Assembly: GCA_945872285.1 (NCBI GenBank)
Contig: CAMBZR010000046.1
Coordinates: forward strand, 1-25,764
DNA: 25,764 bases
Reading direction: 5' to 3'
Source: Bordetella parapertussis
GTDB taxonomy: Bacteria; Pseudomonadota; Gammaproteobacteria; Burkholderiales; Burkholderiaceae_B
Under the pieces are notes generated by a model. It saw only the letters and a list, made by a program, of their open reading frames with translations, did no database searches and had not been told where the DNA came from. Shown piece by piece: positions 1 to 7,501 of the stretch (the stretch's first letter is position 1; every line of letters starts with the position of its first letter). The translations under genes and the position numbers were made by a program.

Positions 1-401
1 GGGTGTACTGCCAACATATTTGGCAACACCGTAAAGATTGTGACTGGAGCAAAATCTTTGAGCGGGTGATAAGGCAAATTACCAAACAAGGTCAAGTTTC
101 CAGCCAACGGACCATTGGTCGAAATTAAAAAGGTGTAGCCATCAGGCGCAGCCTTGGCAACCAGATCGGTCCCAATGTTTCCACCGGCGCCTGGTTTGTT
201 CTCGACTGTCACGCGCTGTCCGAGTTGATCAGACATCCGTTCAGCCAGTGCGCGCCCTAATGTGTCGGTCGGACCACCTGCCCCGAACGGCACGATCATT
301 CTTATTGGCCGAGTCGGATACGCGTCCTCTGCCCAAGCGCTCGTCAAAATCAACCAATTGGCCAAAAGCATCGATGCTGCAATGAGTTGTCTTTTATTCA
401 T
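1..401 (-). CDS. Bug/TctC-family periplasmic solute receptor, 5' part only (cut by window edge)
   Basis: This is the N-terminal 133 residues of a tripartite-tricarboxylate-type (Bug) periplasmic binding protein, which captures carboxylates or similar anions for a secondary transporter. The start is an ATG at 401. The translation has a signal peptide ending near TSAWA, then the typical mature start YPTRPIRMIVPFGAGGPTD, a conserved KPGAGGNIGTD stretch and the APDGYTFL motif, all in the order seen in the family. The rest runs off the left edge of the window. It is divergent from the complete Bug gene at 688, and the two share a 286-base intergenic region. The family assignment is firm. The ligand cannot be told from sequence. 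Confidence 0.9.
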   Translation of the reverse strand, partial: MNKRQLIAASMLLANWLILTSAWAEDAYPTRPIRMIVPFGAGGPTDTLGRALAERMSDQLGQRVTVENKPGAGGNIGTDLVAKAAPDGYTFLISTNGPLAGNLTLFGNLPYHPLKDFAPVTIFTVLPNMLAVH

Positions 402-614
402 GTGATAAAAATCCTTGTCTCTATTTTTTGTCGGGATTCTTGTGGTCAGACGAGCGCGCTGACCGTAGGCAGCGCCCTTCACCTTAAAACTCGGTCTAGC
501 ATCCGTCAAGCCAAAAGAATATTGCTCGTCGCACCCCCGCTGAAACTACTCGCGCGCAGCGTCCGTATCGCTCGCAGATCCAATTTTGTGCACTGCAGCG
601 AGCCGATTTTTTAC

Positions 615-646
615 TTGATACTTTTGTTGTCAGCTCGACCTATACT
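615..646 (+). promoter_or_regulatory. Possible promoter for the Bug gene at 688
   Basis: A TATACT hexamer at 641-646 resembles a sigma-70 -10 box and would place transcription start about 35 bases before the ATG. A TTGATA at 615-620 looks like a -35 box, but the 20-base spacing is too long to be convincing. The rest of the 402-687 gap shows no clear operator. Confidence 0.25.
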
Positions 647-687
647 AGTTGGATACGCTCGCTTTAATTAATACTAGGAAATAACAG

Positions 688-1671
688 ATGGCCTTCACCT
701 TTCTAAAGCTCTTCGCGGTCGTATCGGTCATGGCCTCTGCAACAGAAGTTGGCGCACAAACGAAAGGGACTTATCCGGACAGGCCAATTACGGTAGTCGT
801 GCCTTATCCAGCGGGGCAATCGGTTGACTCTCTGGCACGTCTGATCGGAGAAGGTCTCACAAAATATTTAGGTCAACCGATCATTATTGATAACAAAGCT
901 GGTGCGGGCGGCACGATTGGAAGCAAATATCTGATTCGTATGCCGCCTGATGGCTACACCCTTAGTATGAATGCAAGCGGGCCACTAGGAATTGCTCCCC
1001 ATCTTTTTAAAGAAGCGAATTACGATCCACGTAAAGACTTCACGCCAATCATGGCCGTCGCCGCCGTCGCGCAAACACTCGTCGTATCCTCAAAATCAAA
1101 TATCCGATCGGTAGCCGACCTGATCGCGGCAGCCACTGCGAAACCAAACAGCCTAAATTTCGGCTCGCCTGGCAACGGATCTACCAGCCATTTGACTCAA
1201 GAAATGTTCAAGCAAGTCGCTGGTATAAAAATGCAGCACGTACCCTACAAGGGCGGGTCGGCCGCCTTGACGGATTTACTAGGAGGCCAAATCGAGGTGC
1301 TCTTTGAAGCAGCTCCGTTAGTCATACCGTTTATCAATCGTGGCGAATTGCGCGCACTCGCGGTGAGTACTGCTAGCCCGATCGACACACTACCGTCAGT
1401 GCCAACCATTGCCTCGCAAGGGTTGCCGGGTTTTGAGGCTGTTGGCTGGATGGGCGTTGTGGGGCCTGCCAATATGGACCCTGTTCGCGTCGAAATTTTA
1501 TCCAAAGCACTAAAACAAACTGTGTCTGATCCAGCTATCCGCGCCAAACTTGATTCGACCGGAATGTTAACGATTGGTGGATCTCCTCGAGAATTTTCAG
1601 ACTTCATCAAGACAGAATACGCAAAGTGGGGGGATGTCATTCAAAAGGCCGGCGTCAAACTTGAACAATAG
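688..1671 (+). CDS. Bug/TctC-family periplasmic solute receptor
   Basis: This is a complete 327-residue Bug receptor, the usual family length. It has a signal peptide of about 23 residues ending in VGAQ, then TYPDRPITVVVPYPAGQSVD. In that loop the common PGG is replaced by PAGQS. Further family marks are KAGAGGTIGS, PPDGYTL, NFGSPGNGSTSHL, VPYKGGSAALTDLLGGQ and LPSVPTIASQGLPGFE. An AGGA eight bases before the ATG is a usable ribosome site. The protein should bind a small organic anion in the periplasm. No TctA/TctB membrane subunits lie nearby, so it must share a transporter encoded elsewhere or act in sensing. It is followed by a hairpin and a minus-strand gene. Confidence 0.93.
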   Translation: MAFTFLKLFAVVSVMASATEVGAQTKGTYPDRPITVVVPYPAGQSVDSLARLIGEGLTKYLGQPIIIDNKAGAGGTIGSKYLIRMPPDGYTLSMNASGPLGIAPHLFKEANYDPRKDFTPIMAVAAVAQTLVVSSKSNIRSVADLIAAATAKPNSLNFGSPGNGSTSHLTQEMFKQVAGIKMQHVPYKGGSAALTDLLGGQIEVLFEAAPLVIPFINRGELRALAVSTASPIDTLPSVPTIASQGLPGFEAVGWMGVVGPANMDPVRVEILSKALKQTVSDPAIRAKLDSTGMLTIGGSPREFSDFIKTEYAKWGDVIQKAGVKLEQ

Positions 1672-1731
1672 CCGCCTCAATTTGACGGATGCGTGAAGTA
1701 TCGTGAAAAATAATTTGCAAATTAATTGAAG

Positions 1732-1749
1732 CTGCTTAACCGTAAGCAG
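1732..1749. terminator. Hairpin between convergent genes, possible terminator
   Basis: A perfect 7-bp stem, CTGCTTA paired with TAAGCAG, encloses the 4-base loop ACCG. It lies between the end of the Bug gene (1671) and the end of the minus-strand membrane-protein gene (1797). There is no clean run of T on either side, so termination is plausible but not shown. Confidence 0.4.
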
Positions 1750-1796
1750 GAACAAAAAATATAAGTTTGGGGACAGTTCGATTTACAGCACGTAGG

Positions 1797-2075
1797 TCAC
1801 CGCCTCCAATGCGGATGAATCAAATAACCAACTAATCCGCCAGAAATAGCCGTGGCTGTTGACATCGCCCACTTCTTTTCTTCGGCCGTAGCTTGCATCG
1901 AAAACAGGGTATGAACGCAGATCCAACCAATTAGGATCACGAACCCCGCAGCCAACACAACCAAAATGATCTCTTTGGTGAGTCGAACGAAGCGATCGCC
2001 ATTTTTTTCTTCAGGACATAAAGAAACGGTGTACGTATGATTCTGGGGCGGTGCGCTCAGATCTAGGGTACTCAT
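1797..2075 (-). CDS. Small membrane protein with two predicted helices, partner of the RHH protein
   Basis: This 92-residue protein begins with ATG at 2075, whose A is shared with the TGA stop of the upstream regulator (TGATG), so the two are translationally coupled. A GTG just upstream is an alternative start. Residues 1-33 are polar and cytoplasmic-like. A strong helix follows at about 35-58 (ILVVLAAGFVILIGWICV), then a charged loop and a shorter, weaker hydrophobic segment near 71-88 (AISGGLVGYLI). No catalytic motif is visible and the function is not recognised. The constant pairing of a DNA-binding protein with a small membrane protein could mean a toxin-antitoxin-like or sensory unit, but the sequence does not prove either. 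Confidence 0.7.
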   Translation of the reverse strand: MSTLDLSAPPQNHTYTVSLCPEEKNGDRFVRLTKEIILVVLAAGFVILIGWICVHTLFSMQATAEEKKWAMSTATAISGGLVGYLIHPHWRR

Positions 2076-2281
2076 CACAGACCAGTAATTTCAGTCTGAA
2101 GTCTTTGCGCACCTGGTTCAAACAAGCCCAGCCTTAAACCGCGCGATTGGCCATCGCATGCTGCCAGATAGAGCTGCAGTGCTTTTCTAAACACTTCGCT
2201 CTTGTTTGCGGCAGAACCCGCTACCCGATCAATATCGCGATTTAAATCATCAGACAAAATGACACTTAACCGTACGCTCAA
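2075..2281 (-). CDS. Ribbon-helix-helix (CopG/Arc-like) DNA-binding protein
   Basis: This is a predicted 68-residue regulator. The start is set at TTG (2281) because a strong AGGAG lies five bases upstream. An in-frame GTG at 2326 would add 15 basic residues not expected in the family. Residues 2-9 (SVRLSVIL) form the DNA-contacting beta strand. Helix one follows (DLNRDIDRVAGSAA) and then helix two with the NKSEVFRKAL turn typical of ribbon-helix-helix folds. The tail RGLRLGLFEP...TEITGL is extra to the fold. The gene overlaps the next one by one base. A perfect inverted repeat 30 bases before the TTG (2311-2331) is a natural candidate for its own operator. Confidence 0.75.
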   Translation of the reverse strand: MSVRLSVILSDDLNRDIDRVAGSAANKSEVFRKALQLYLAACDGQSRGLRLGLFEPGAQRLQTEITGL

Positions 2282-2310
2282 GGCGGCTCCTTTTTTACGT
2301 TTCAGACGCC

Positions 2311-2331
2311 CGCCTGTCTGAATCACAGGCG
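2311..2331. promoter_or_regulatory. Inverted repeat upstream of the RHH gene, candidate operator
   Basis: CGCCTGT and ACAGGCG form a perfect 7-bp inverted repeat separated by seven bases. The repeat sits 30 bases upstream of the preferred TTG start. Ribbon-helix-helix proteins bind short palindromic half-sites, so autoregulation is a reasonable inference. No binding evidence is visible. Confidence 0.35.
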
Positions 2332-2408
2332 TGCTTAAGGCACTTATTTTAGCGTCTGCAAAACGTCGCGATACCGCATCCTTGAGCTATTTTTTTTGTA
2401 TCAAGTTG

Positions 2409-2546
2409 TTACTGGTCGCACTTGTACAAACGAAGCCCTTTTGTTGGATATGTGGTTTGCGAATGAGCAATATTCAACAAACTGCCAATCACCATCAAGG
2501 CTAGACTCAATCTAGCAGCCAACGCAGTGCAGCGCATCATATTCAT
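2409..2546 (-). pseudogene. Orphan 5' end of a Bug receptor gene (signal peptide only)
   Basis: Reading the minus strand from ATG at 2546 gives 45 codons. These encode a signal peptide (MNMMRCTALAARLSLALMV, then IGSLLNIAHSQ) and the mature Bug start TTYPTKGLRL. Similarity then stops abruptly and the frame ends at TAA (2411-2409). The matching region of a whole Bug protein would continue for another 280 residues. The piece lies head to head with a Bug gene lacking exactly this end (2660-3388, plus strand). It is too short to be functional and is best read as a rearrangement scar. Confidence 0.6.
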
Positions 2547-2659
2547 CTCGCCTACCAAGAATAGTTAATCAAAACTGCCACGCTATCCTAGCTGCTAACT
2601 AAACCGGCAAAAACACTGCATCGCAGCATTGCAGCCTTGCAGCCTTAAAAACAAATTCA

Positions 2660-3388
2660 AAGCCTGACGGCTACACGATGCTATTTATTACGCCTGCAAC
2701 AGTCGTTACCAATCCGCTTTTAAATTCAAAACTTGCTTATGACCCCGATCGTGATCTTGTGGTGGTAGCCAGATTCGCAGAGATCCCACTTCTTGCTGTG
2801 GTGAGTGTCGATTCAACAATCCGTTCGCTCGGCGATTTGACCGCGCAAGCTAAAGCAAAGCCTGGCACCTTTAACTATGGCTCAACGGGGACAGGCAGCT
2901 CGATACATTTGGCAAGTTTATTGCTGGCTGAACGAAGTGGCACAGAAATGGTACACATCCCCTTTAGCGGCAGTGCGCCCTCTTTGGCAGCTCTGATGAC
3001 TGGCAGCACTCAATGCACGATTGATCCTCCGGCCTCCTCACTACCTTTAATACAAGGCGGCAAACTTCGCGCACTCGCCGTATCTAACCGACAGCGACTA
3101 ACGGCTTTACCTGACGTGCCAACGATTGCTGAAAGCGGTTTTCCGGGTTTTGAAGCATCATCATGGGCAGGAATCGTCGTGCCAGCAAATACGCCAAAGG
3201 AAATTGTCTTAAAACTTAATCAGGCTATTTCGCGCGCGTCAGAAAATAAAGAATTTCGCGCTAAGTTCGAACCGCGGGGCGTACTCTTTGCACCCTCTAT
3301 GTCACCAGCTCAAATCGACTCCTCAGTTAAAGCAGAGCGCGAGCAATGGGGTCGCATCATTCAGGTTAATAATTTACAGGTGAATTAA
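2660..3388 (+). pseudogene. Bug/TctC-family receptor lacking its N-terminal third
   Basis: The frame carries the Bug family from the KPDGYTML motif to the normal C-terminus: GTFNYGSTGTGSSIHLAS, then MVHIPFSGSAPSLAALM, ALPDVPTIAESGFPGFEA and ERGQWGR-like ending EREQWGRII. The signal peptide and the first lobe, about 85 residues, are missing. Upstream in-frame codons back to a TAA at 2600 contain no family-like sequence and no signal peptide. The first ATG (2678) would give a 236-residue protein that cannot be exported. The missing 5' end resembles the fragment found inverted at 2409-2546. The remaining reading frame is uninterrupted, so the loss is probably recent. Confidence 0.8.
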
Positions 3389-3457
3389 CCGACTACGTTC
3401 TCGTCCAAGCGACTGAACGCATGGTCTTTAGCAGTCAATACACCGACTGTAGGTAAC

Positions 3458-4633
3458 TCACTGCTTCGCTGGCCTCGCTCGCACTGCCTCTTCGTTGATG
3501 TCTGAACCCCAGCCAGGCCCCTCCGGTAACAAAATTTCACCGTCTACGATTTCGATCGGATGCGTCATGAATTCACGCGTGAACGCTGCCTCGTCCACCA
3601 CATACTCCATGATGCTGAAGTTTGACGTGGCCGCTGAAAAATGCGCCCCCATCAGCGAAGACAACTGCCCGTGATAATTGTGTGAGGCCACGTTGATTTC
3701 GTAGCTTTCAGCCATCGTCGCCATCTTGGTGGCTTCGAGCAAGCCGTTCCATTGCGGGTCAATAATCGCAACATCGGCAGCATTGGCCTCAAGGTAAGGA
3801 CGAAGCGCTTGCCGCCCCAACAGCGTTTCTAGCGAAGAGATTCGTGTTGTGGTTGATTGCTTGACTTCTGCTAAGGCCCGCGGATCTTGTATGTCGACCT
3901 CAAGCCACAATAAATTAAAACGTTCAAGCGCACGAGCAATTCTTTTTGCACCCTCTGGCTTGAAGTGAAAGTTTAAATCTAGTGCCAACTTTACATCTTT
4001 ACCGGCACCTTGCTCAAACGCGTGAAGTAACTCAACAATCGCCGCTAGCGTTTTATCATCCAGATTGAGCTCAGGAAAGCCCGTACCAACGCCAAAGCCG
4101 GGCCGATAATTACTGCATGCGCCATTTTCAAAAAATAAAATGTTAGTCTTAAGTGCCTTAAAGCCGCGAGTCTTTACTTCTTTTCCTAAGGTCACGATAT
4201 CGTCTAACGACCGCAAAGGCGCAGCCCCGAACACTGGTGCAAAGCGCGAGCGCAATGTTCCACATTGCGACCAATAGATCGGCAGTTTGGTACGCAAGGC
4301 ACCACCAAATAATTGATGCACCGGCACGCCTAAATCTTTAGCCTTCAAATCTAAACAGGCATTTTCAAGCGCCGCAAGCGCTTGCGCGATTAAGCCACCC
4401 GAAAAAATTCTAGTCACTGCATACAAGTTGGCATGAATCAAATTGCTTTGACGCGGATCCGCGCCAAGTAAACTTTGCCCGAGCTTACGAATCACATCCG
4501 TCAAGCCCGGGCTTGAGCTACCCTCGCTGAACTCTGACCAGCCAATCAAGCCTGTGTTGGTGGTGATTTTTAAAAACGATAGCGTGCGCCAGCCGCCATC
4601 CGCATGCAAATCTTCGATTGCGGTGATCTTCAA
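3458..4633 (-). CDS. Enolase-superfamily (mandelate racemase/muconate lactonizing-like) enzyme
   Basis: This is a predicted 391-residue enzyme. The start is set at TTG (4633) because AGGAG lies five bases before it and MKITAIED fits the family's usual N-terminus. A GTG at 4675 would add 14 residues and overlap the upstream gene. The barrel motifs are in order: ALKTN near 160-164, LDLNFHF with D219, LEVD with E245, SLET with E269 (three likely Mg2+ ligands), IIDPQWNG with D292 and ASHNYHG with H318 as a probable acid/base. Members abstract a proton alpha to a carboxylate, giving dehydration, racemisation or cycloisomerisation. The substrate is unknown, but a sugar acid or aromatic-derived acid is plausible. 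It lies 31 bases after the NTF2-like gene and probably forms an operon with it. Confidence 0.85.
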   Translation of the reverse strand: MKITAIEDLHADGGWRTLSFLKITTNTGLIGWSEFSEGSSSPGLTDVIRKLGQSLLGADPRQSNLIHANLYAVTRIFSGGLIAQALAALENACLDLKAKDLGVPVHQLFGGALRTKLPIYWSQCGTLRSRFAPVFGAAPLRSLDDIVTLGKEVKTRGFKALKTNILFFENGACSNYRPGFGVGTGFPELNLDDKTLAAIVELLHAFEQGAGKDVKLALDLNFHFKPEGAKRIARALERFNLLWLEVDIQDPRALAEVKQSTTTRISSLETLLGRQALRPYLEANAADVAIIDPQWNGLLEATKMATMAESYEINVASHNYHGQLSSLMGAHFSAATSNFSIMEYVVDEAAFTREFMTHPIEIVDGEILLPEGPGWGSDINEEAVRARPAKQ

Positions 4634-4664
4634 GAGGTCTCCTTGGTCTGATTTTTTTAAGTGT

Positions 4665-5087
4665 TTAAGCGTCACCCAAGGGTGGTACTGTGGGCGTCAC
4701 TGAGAAATGATGAAGCTGGATTTTCCATTGGCCTTTAAGTTTGACAAGCATAAGAGTGGTGCGTAAAACCGACTTCGTGGCGCGACCGTCTTCAAGGACA
4801 AACGCAAACGATCCCAAGCCTTGCGCCATAAAACTATCATCGTTGATTTTTACAATTTCTTGTTCGATTAAGGTCAACACAGCAGATCGCAAGACACCAT
4901 CGTAAGAAGAAAAATAACCCTCAATGGCTCCTGCTCCAACCGAGTGCCCGGCGCGCCCGCCATAAAACAGCGCATCCTCGGCATAAAGTGCGGCCAATCC
5001 TCGAGGGTTCCAAACCCGCGCAGCTTGATTCCATGACTGCTGCATTTGAGTGAGTATCTGGGCGGAACTGTCTGTTTGAGGCGTCAT
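4665..5087 (-). CDS. NTF2-like (SnoaL/DUF4440-type) protein
   Basis: This 140-residue protein has the layout of the NTF2-like superfamily. It has an N-terminal helix (AQILTQMQQSWNQAARVW), the motif LAALYAEDALFYGGRAG, a long strand pair (SFMAQGLGSFAFVLEDGR), and a closing pair of strands with LKGQWKIQLHHFS. Single-domain members include ketosteroid-isomerase-like enzymes and polyketide cyclases, but many have no known activity. No signal peptide is seen. It is the first gene of a two-gene minus-strand unit with the enolase-superfamily enzyme, which suggests a helper or isomerase role in the same pathway. A consensus TTGACA lies just upstream. Confidence 0.8.
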   Translation of the reverse strand: MTPQTDSSAQILTQMQQSWNQAARVWNPRGLAALYAEDALFYGGRAGHSVGAGAIEGYFSSYDGVLRSAVLTLIEQEIVKINDDSFMAQGLGSFAFVLEDGRATKSVLRTTLMLVKLKGQWKIQLHHFSVTPTVPPLGDA

Positions 5088-5102
5088 TGTGGTTTCTCGA
5101 AA

Positions 5103-5130
5103 GTTTTAGATTTTAGGTGGCCTATGTCAA
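5103..5130 (-). promoter_or_regulatory. Probable sigma-70 promoter for the NTF2-like/enolase-superfamily pair
   Basis: On the minus strand a perfect TTGACA (5130-5125) is followed after 16 bases by TAAAAC (5108-5103). Transcription would begin roughly ten bases before the ATG at 5087, so the leader would be very short. The -35 box is strong and the -10 box is moderate. Confidence 0.4.
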
Positions 5131-5325
5131 CTTGCAGAATTTAGCTTAGTCGTCATGGGTATCCCCGCGCGGTCCTTAATTTTGCCAAACCAAACTTAAC
5201 AGCTTTGCCCAGCGTAAGTGAACGGCAGGCCGCGCTAAGCAAGGGTTTTCGCTATTCTAAACATACAGCATCCGAACAAGATTTAAGGCAATATGGCAAG
5301 GCAACTTGGCGCAAGCTGAGTTTTT

Positions 5326-5331
5326 TATACT
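5326..5331 (+). promoter_or_regulatory. Possible -10 box for the ABC binding-protein gene
   Basis: TATACT lies 36 bases before the ATG at 5368, a suitable distance for a -10 element. No good -35 box is found at 16-18 bases upstream. The remainder of the 5088-5367 gap shows nothing else recognisable. Confidence 0.3.
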
Positions 5332-5367
5332 GTCCATCAAATAAAAGTCAAAGCAGAGCGAGCCAAA

Positions 5368-6594
5368 ATGAATTTTAAAAAGACGATTCTTTCTACTCTT
5401 ATTACCGCTGGCATCCTGAGCGCAAGCGCACTCACTAGCCTGTCCCACGCACAAGACGTCAAACCTTTTCGTATCGGCTCGATTGTCGATATGTCAGGCA
5501 TTTATTCTGCTATCGGCGGGCCAAATATGGTGAGCGCCGTCAAGATGGCAGTCGAAGATTTTGGGGGCAAAGTGCTTGGCCGTCCAATTGAGGTGTTATC
5601 GGCAAACTATCAAAACAAGGTCGATATTTCCGCAGCACGTGCACGCGAGTGGTATGACCGCGATGATGTCAAAGTAATCATCGAGTCAACCGACTCAGCG
5701 TCGGCATTGGCCATGCAAAAAATCGCCAGAGAAAAAAAACGCTTGGTGATTTTTGCAGGCTCGGCAAGCTCTGCCTTGACCAACGCTGAATGCTCACCTT
5801 ACGGCGTACATTATGTGTATGACACGTATGCAATGGCTCACGGTACGGGTGCCGCGATTACTAAGTCAGGCGCAAACAGTTGGTATTTCATCACTGCCGA
5901 TTATGCCTTTGGCCATGCTTTAGAAAAAGATACTGCTGAGGTTGTTGTTGCCAATGGCGGCAAAGTTCTTGGCAGTGTGCGTGCGCCATTAAATTCGCCC
6001 GATTTTTCGTCGTACTTATTGCAAGCACAGGCCTCAAAAGCCAAGGTCATCGGCCTGGCCAATGCCGGCTCAGACGCTCAGAATTCTGTGCGTCAAGCTT
6101 CAGAATTTGGCATTATCAAGGGCGGGCAACAAGTGGCCACCTTATTGATATTTTTATCTGATATCAAAGGGATGGGGTTGCCAATCGCACAAGGCTTGAT
6201 GTTCACCGATGGTTTTTACTGGGATCGCACCGACGAAACACGTGCTTTTTCAAAACGTTTTGGCGAGCGCAACAAAGGTGATATGCCCACCATGGTGCAG
6301 GCCGGTGCTTATTCAGCAACGATGCATTATCTGAAGTCTGTTGCTGCCGCTGGCACAGATGATGCCGATGCGGTTGCAGCCAAGATGAGAGAACTCGAAA
6401 TCAACGACTTCTTCGCCACAAAAGGTAAGATCCGTGTCGATGGCCGCATGGTGCACGATATGTATCTAGCCGAAGTGAAAAAGCCTTCTGAGTCAAAAGG
6501 CCCTTGGGATCTCCTAAAAATTAATGCCACCATCCCAGGCGATCAAGCGTTCAGACCTTTGTCTGAAAGCGTCTGCCCTTTGGTCAAGAAATAA
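5368..6594 (+). CDS. Branched-chain amino-acid-type ABC transporter substrate-binding protein
   Basis: This 408-residue protein belongs to the periplasmic binding-protein type I (LivJ/LivK-like) family. It has a signal peptide of about 28 residues ending LSHA. The first lobe opens with FRIGSIVDMSGIYSAIGGPN, followed by SAVKMAVEDFGG, VLGRPIEVLSANYQNKVDIS and ESTDSASALAMQKIAREKKR. The Y-x-Y-D region (HYVYDTYAMAHGTG) and NSWYFITADYAFGHALEKD mark the lobe crossover. It would deliver a small polar ligand, often an amino acid, amide or aromatic acid, to an ABC permease. No permease or ATPase gene lies nearby, so it is an orphan. It is divergent from the enolase-superfamily operon, which may link their substrates. 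Confidence 0.92.
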   Translation: MNFKKTILSTLITAGILSASALTSLSHAQDVKPFRIGSIVDMSGIYSAIGGPNMVSAVKMAVEDFGGKVLGRPIEVLSANYQNKVDISAARAREWYDRDDVKVIIESTDSASALAMQKIAREKKRLVIFAGSASSALTNAECSPYGVHYVYDTYAMAHGTGAAITKSGANSWYFITADYAFGHALEKDTAEVVVANGGKVLGSVRAPLNSPDFSSYLLQAQASKAKVIGLANAGSDAQNSVRQASEFGIIKGGQQVATLLIFLSDIKGMGLPIAQGLMFTDGFYWDRTDETRAFSKRFGERNKGDMPTMVQAGAYSATMHYLKSVAAAGTDDADAVAAKMRELEINDFFATKGKIRVDGRMVHDMYLAEVKKPSESKGPWDLLKINATIPGDQAFRPLSESVCPLVKK

Positions 6595-6616
6595 AGCAAC
6601 GCTCTAAGCCGAACAA

Positions 6617-7471
6617 TTAGCGAATACTGGCGGGCGCTAACGCGCGCGTCAGGCTCGCTTCACCTCTTCCATAGGTCGCTGCGTTATAGCCTGAAACCGT
6701 GTCTGTGCGCGCTGTATTCAGTAGTTGGTTAGCGACTGCTGCCGCATTCGCTGTTGTGAATTTACTGCCAACAATCGCTGCATAGCCCGAGACGATGGGC
6801 GCAGCAAAAGATGTACCCGCCAAGCCCCCCAAGGCGCTACTGTCAACACCGACGACTAAAAAATTTCTTTGTACGACGGGGCTTGTGCCCGCCACATTGG
6901 AGTAGCTCGCCATCGAGGCGGGACTCGTGGTTGTGCCGTTTTTCGAAAGTGCGCCGACCAGAATTGCAGAAGGCTGACCAGCTAGGCTAACGGCAAGATT
7001 ATCGATGCGTCCACGATATTCTCCGGACGGTACTGCGGCGCCAACCGGGATGCCATTATTGCCCGCTGATTTCACAACGACCGCCTTACCACTTTGCGCA
7101 TAACCAACGAGGGCCACTTCTGAGGCAGAAGAGGCCAACGGACTGTAGAGCCCGTACGATAGGTTAAAAACATTGAGCGACGCTGTGATTAAGCCAACAA
7201 CACCCCTGCCCTGCTCGTGCGTAATCACTGAAGCCAAAGGCGCCACAGACTGCGCCTGCCAAGTTGTCCAGGCACCATGGCAGCTGCCATAGATACGATC
7301 GCAACTCGCACCGAAGTCATCAATCATATTGATCCGTACGCCTTGGCCAAGATGACCTTGCGACCACGCAACGCCCACCTCGGGGCTCATCCAAGCCTGC
7401 TGCGCCATTGAGGGCGCGAGGCTGCCCAAAGTCAGGGTCGCAAAAAGAATGCCTTGATATTTTGCTTTCAT
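6617..7471 (-). CDS. Small secreted subtilisin-like (S8) serine peptidase
   Basis: This 284-residue protein has a signal peptide ending near SMAQQ. The catalytic triad is recognisable: Asp in INMIDDFG (D51 or D52), His in ITHEQGRGVVGLI (H85, where most subtilases have HGTHVAG) and Ser in GTSFAAPIVSGYAAI (S221). The oxyanion Asn is in KSAGNNG (N138). There is no propeptide inhibitor domain and no C-terminal barrel, so it is a minimal catalytic domain. Four cysteines or fewer are present (C57 and C64 close together), suggesting one disulfide. The gene starts 30 bases after a probable outer-membrane protein gene and is likely co-transcribed with it. The substrate is unknown. Confidence 0.85.
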   Translation of the reverse strand: MKAKYQGILFATLTLGSLAPSMAQQAWMSPEVGVAWSQGHLGQGVRINMIDDFGASCDRIYGSCHGAWTTWQAQSVAPLASVITHEQGRGVVGLITASLNVFNLSYGLYSPLASSASEVALVGYAQSGKAVVVKSAGNNGIPVGAAVPSGEYRGRIDNLAVSLAGQPSAILVGALSKNGTTTSPASMASYSNVAGTSPVVQRNFLVVGVDSSALGGLAGTSFAAPIVSGYAAIVGSKFTTANAAAVANQLLNTARTDTVSGYNAATYGRGEASLTRALAPASIR

Positions 7472-7501
7472 GGGTAGAGCCTTTTGTAGGAGTCAGCCAT
7501 T

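Noticed and set aside
387..671. A 94-codon plus-strand open frame between the divergent Bug genes
   Set aside because: It starts inside the minus-strand Bug gene, has no ribosome site or family features, and its composition is that of a promoter region.
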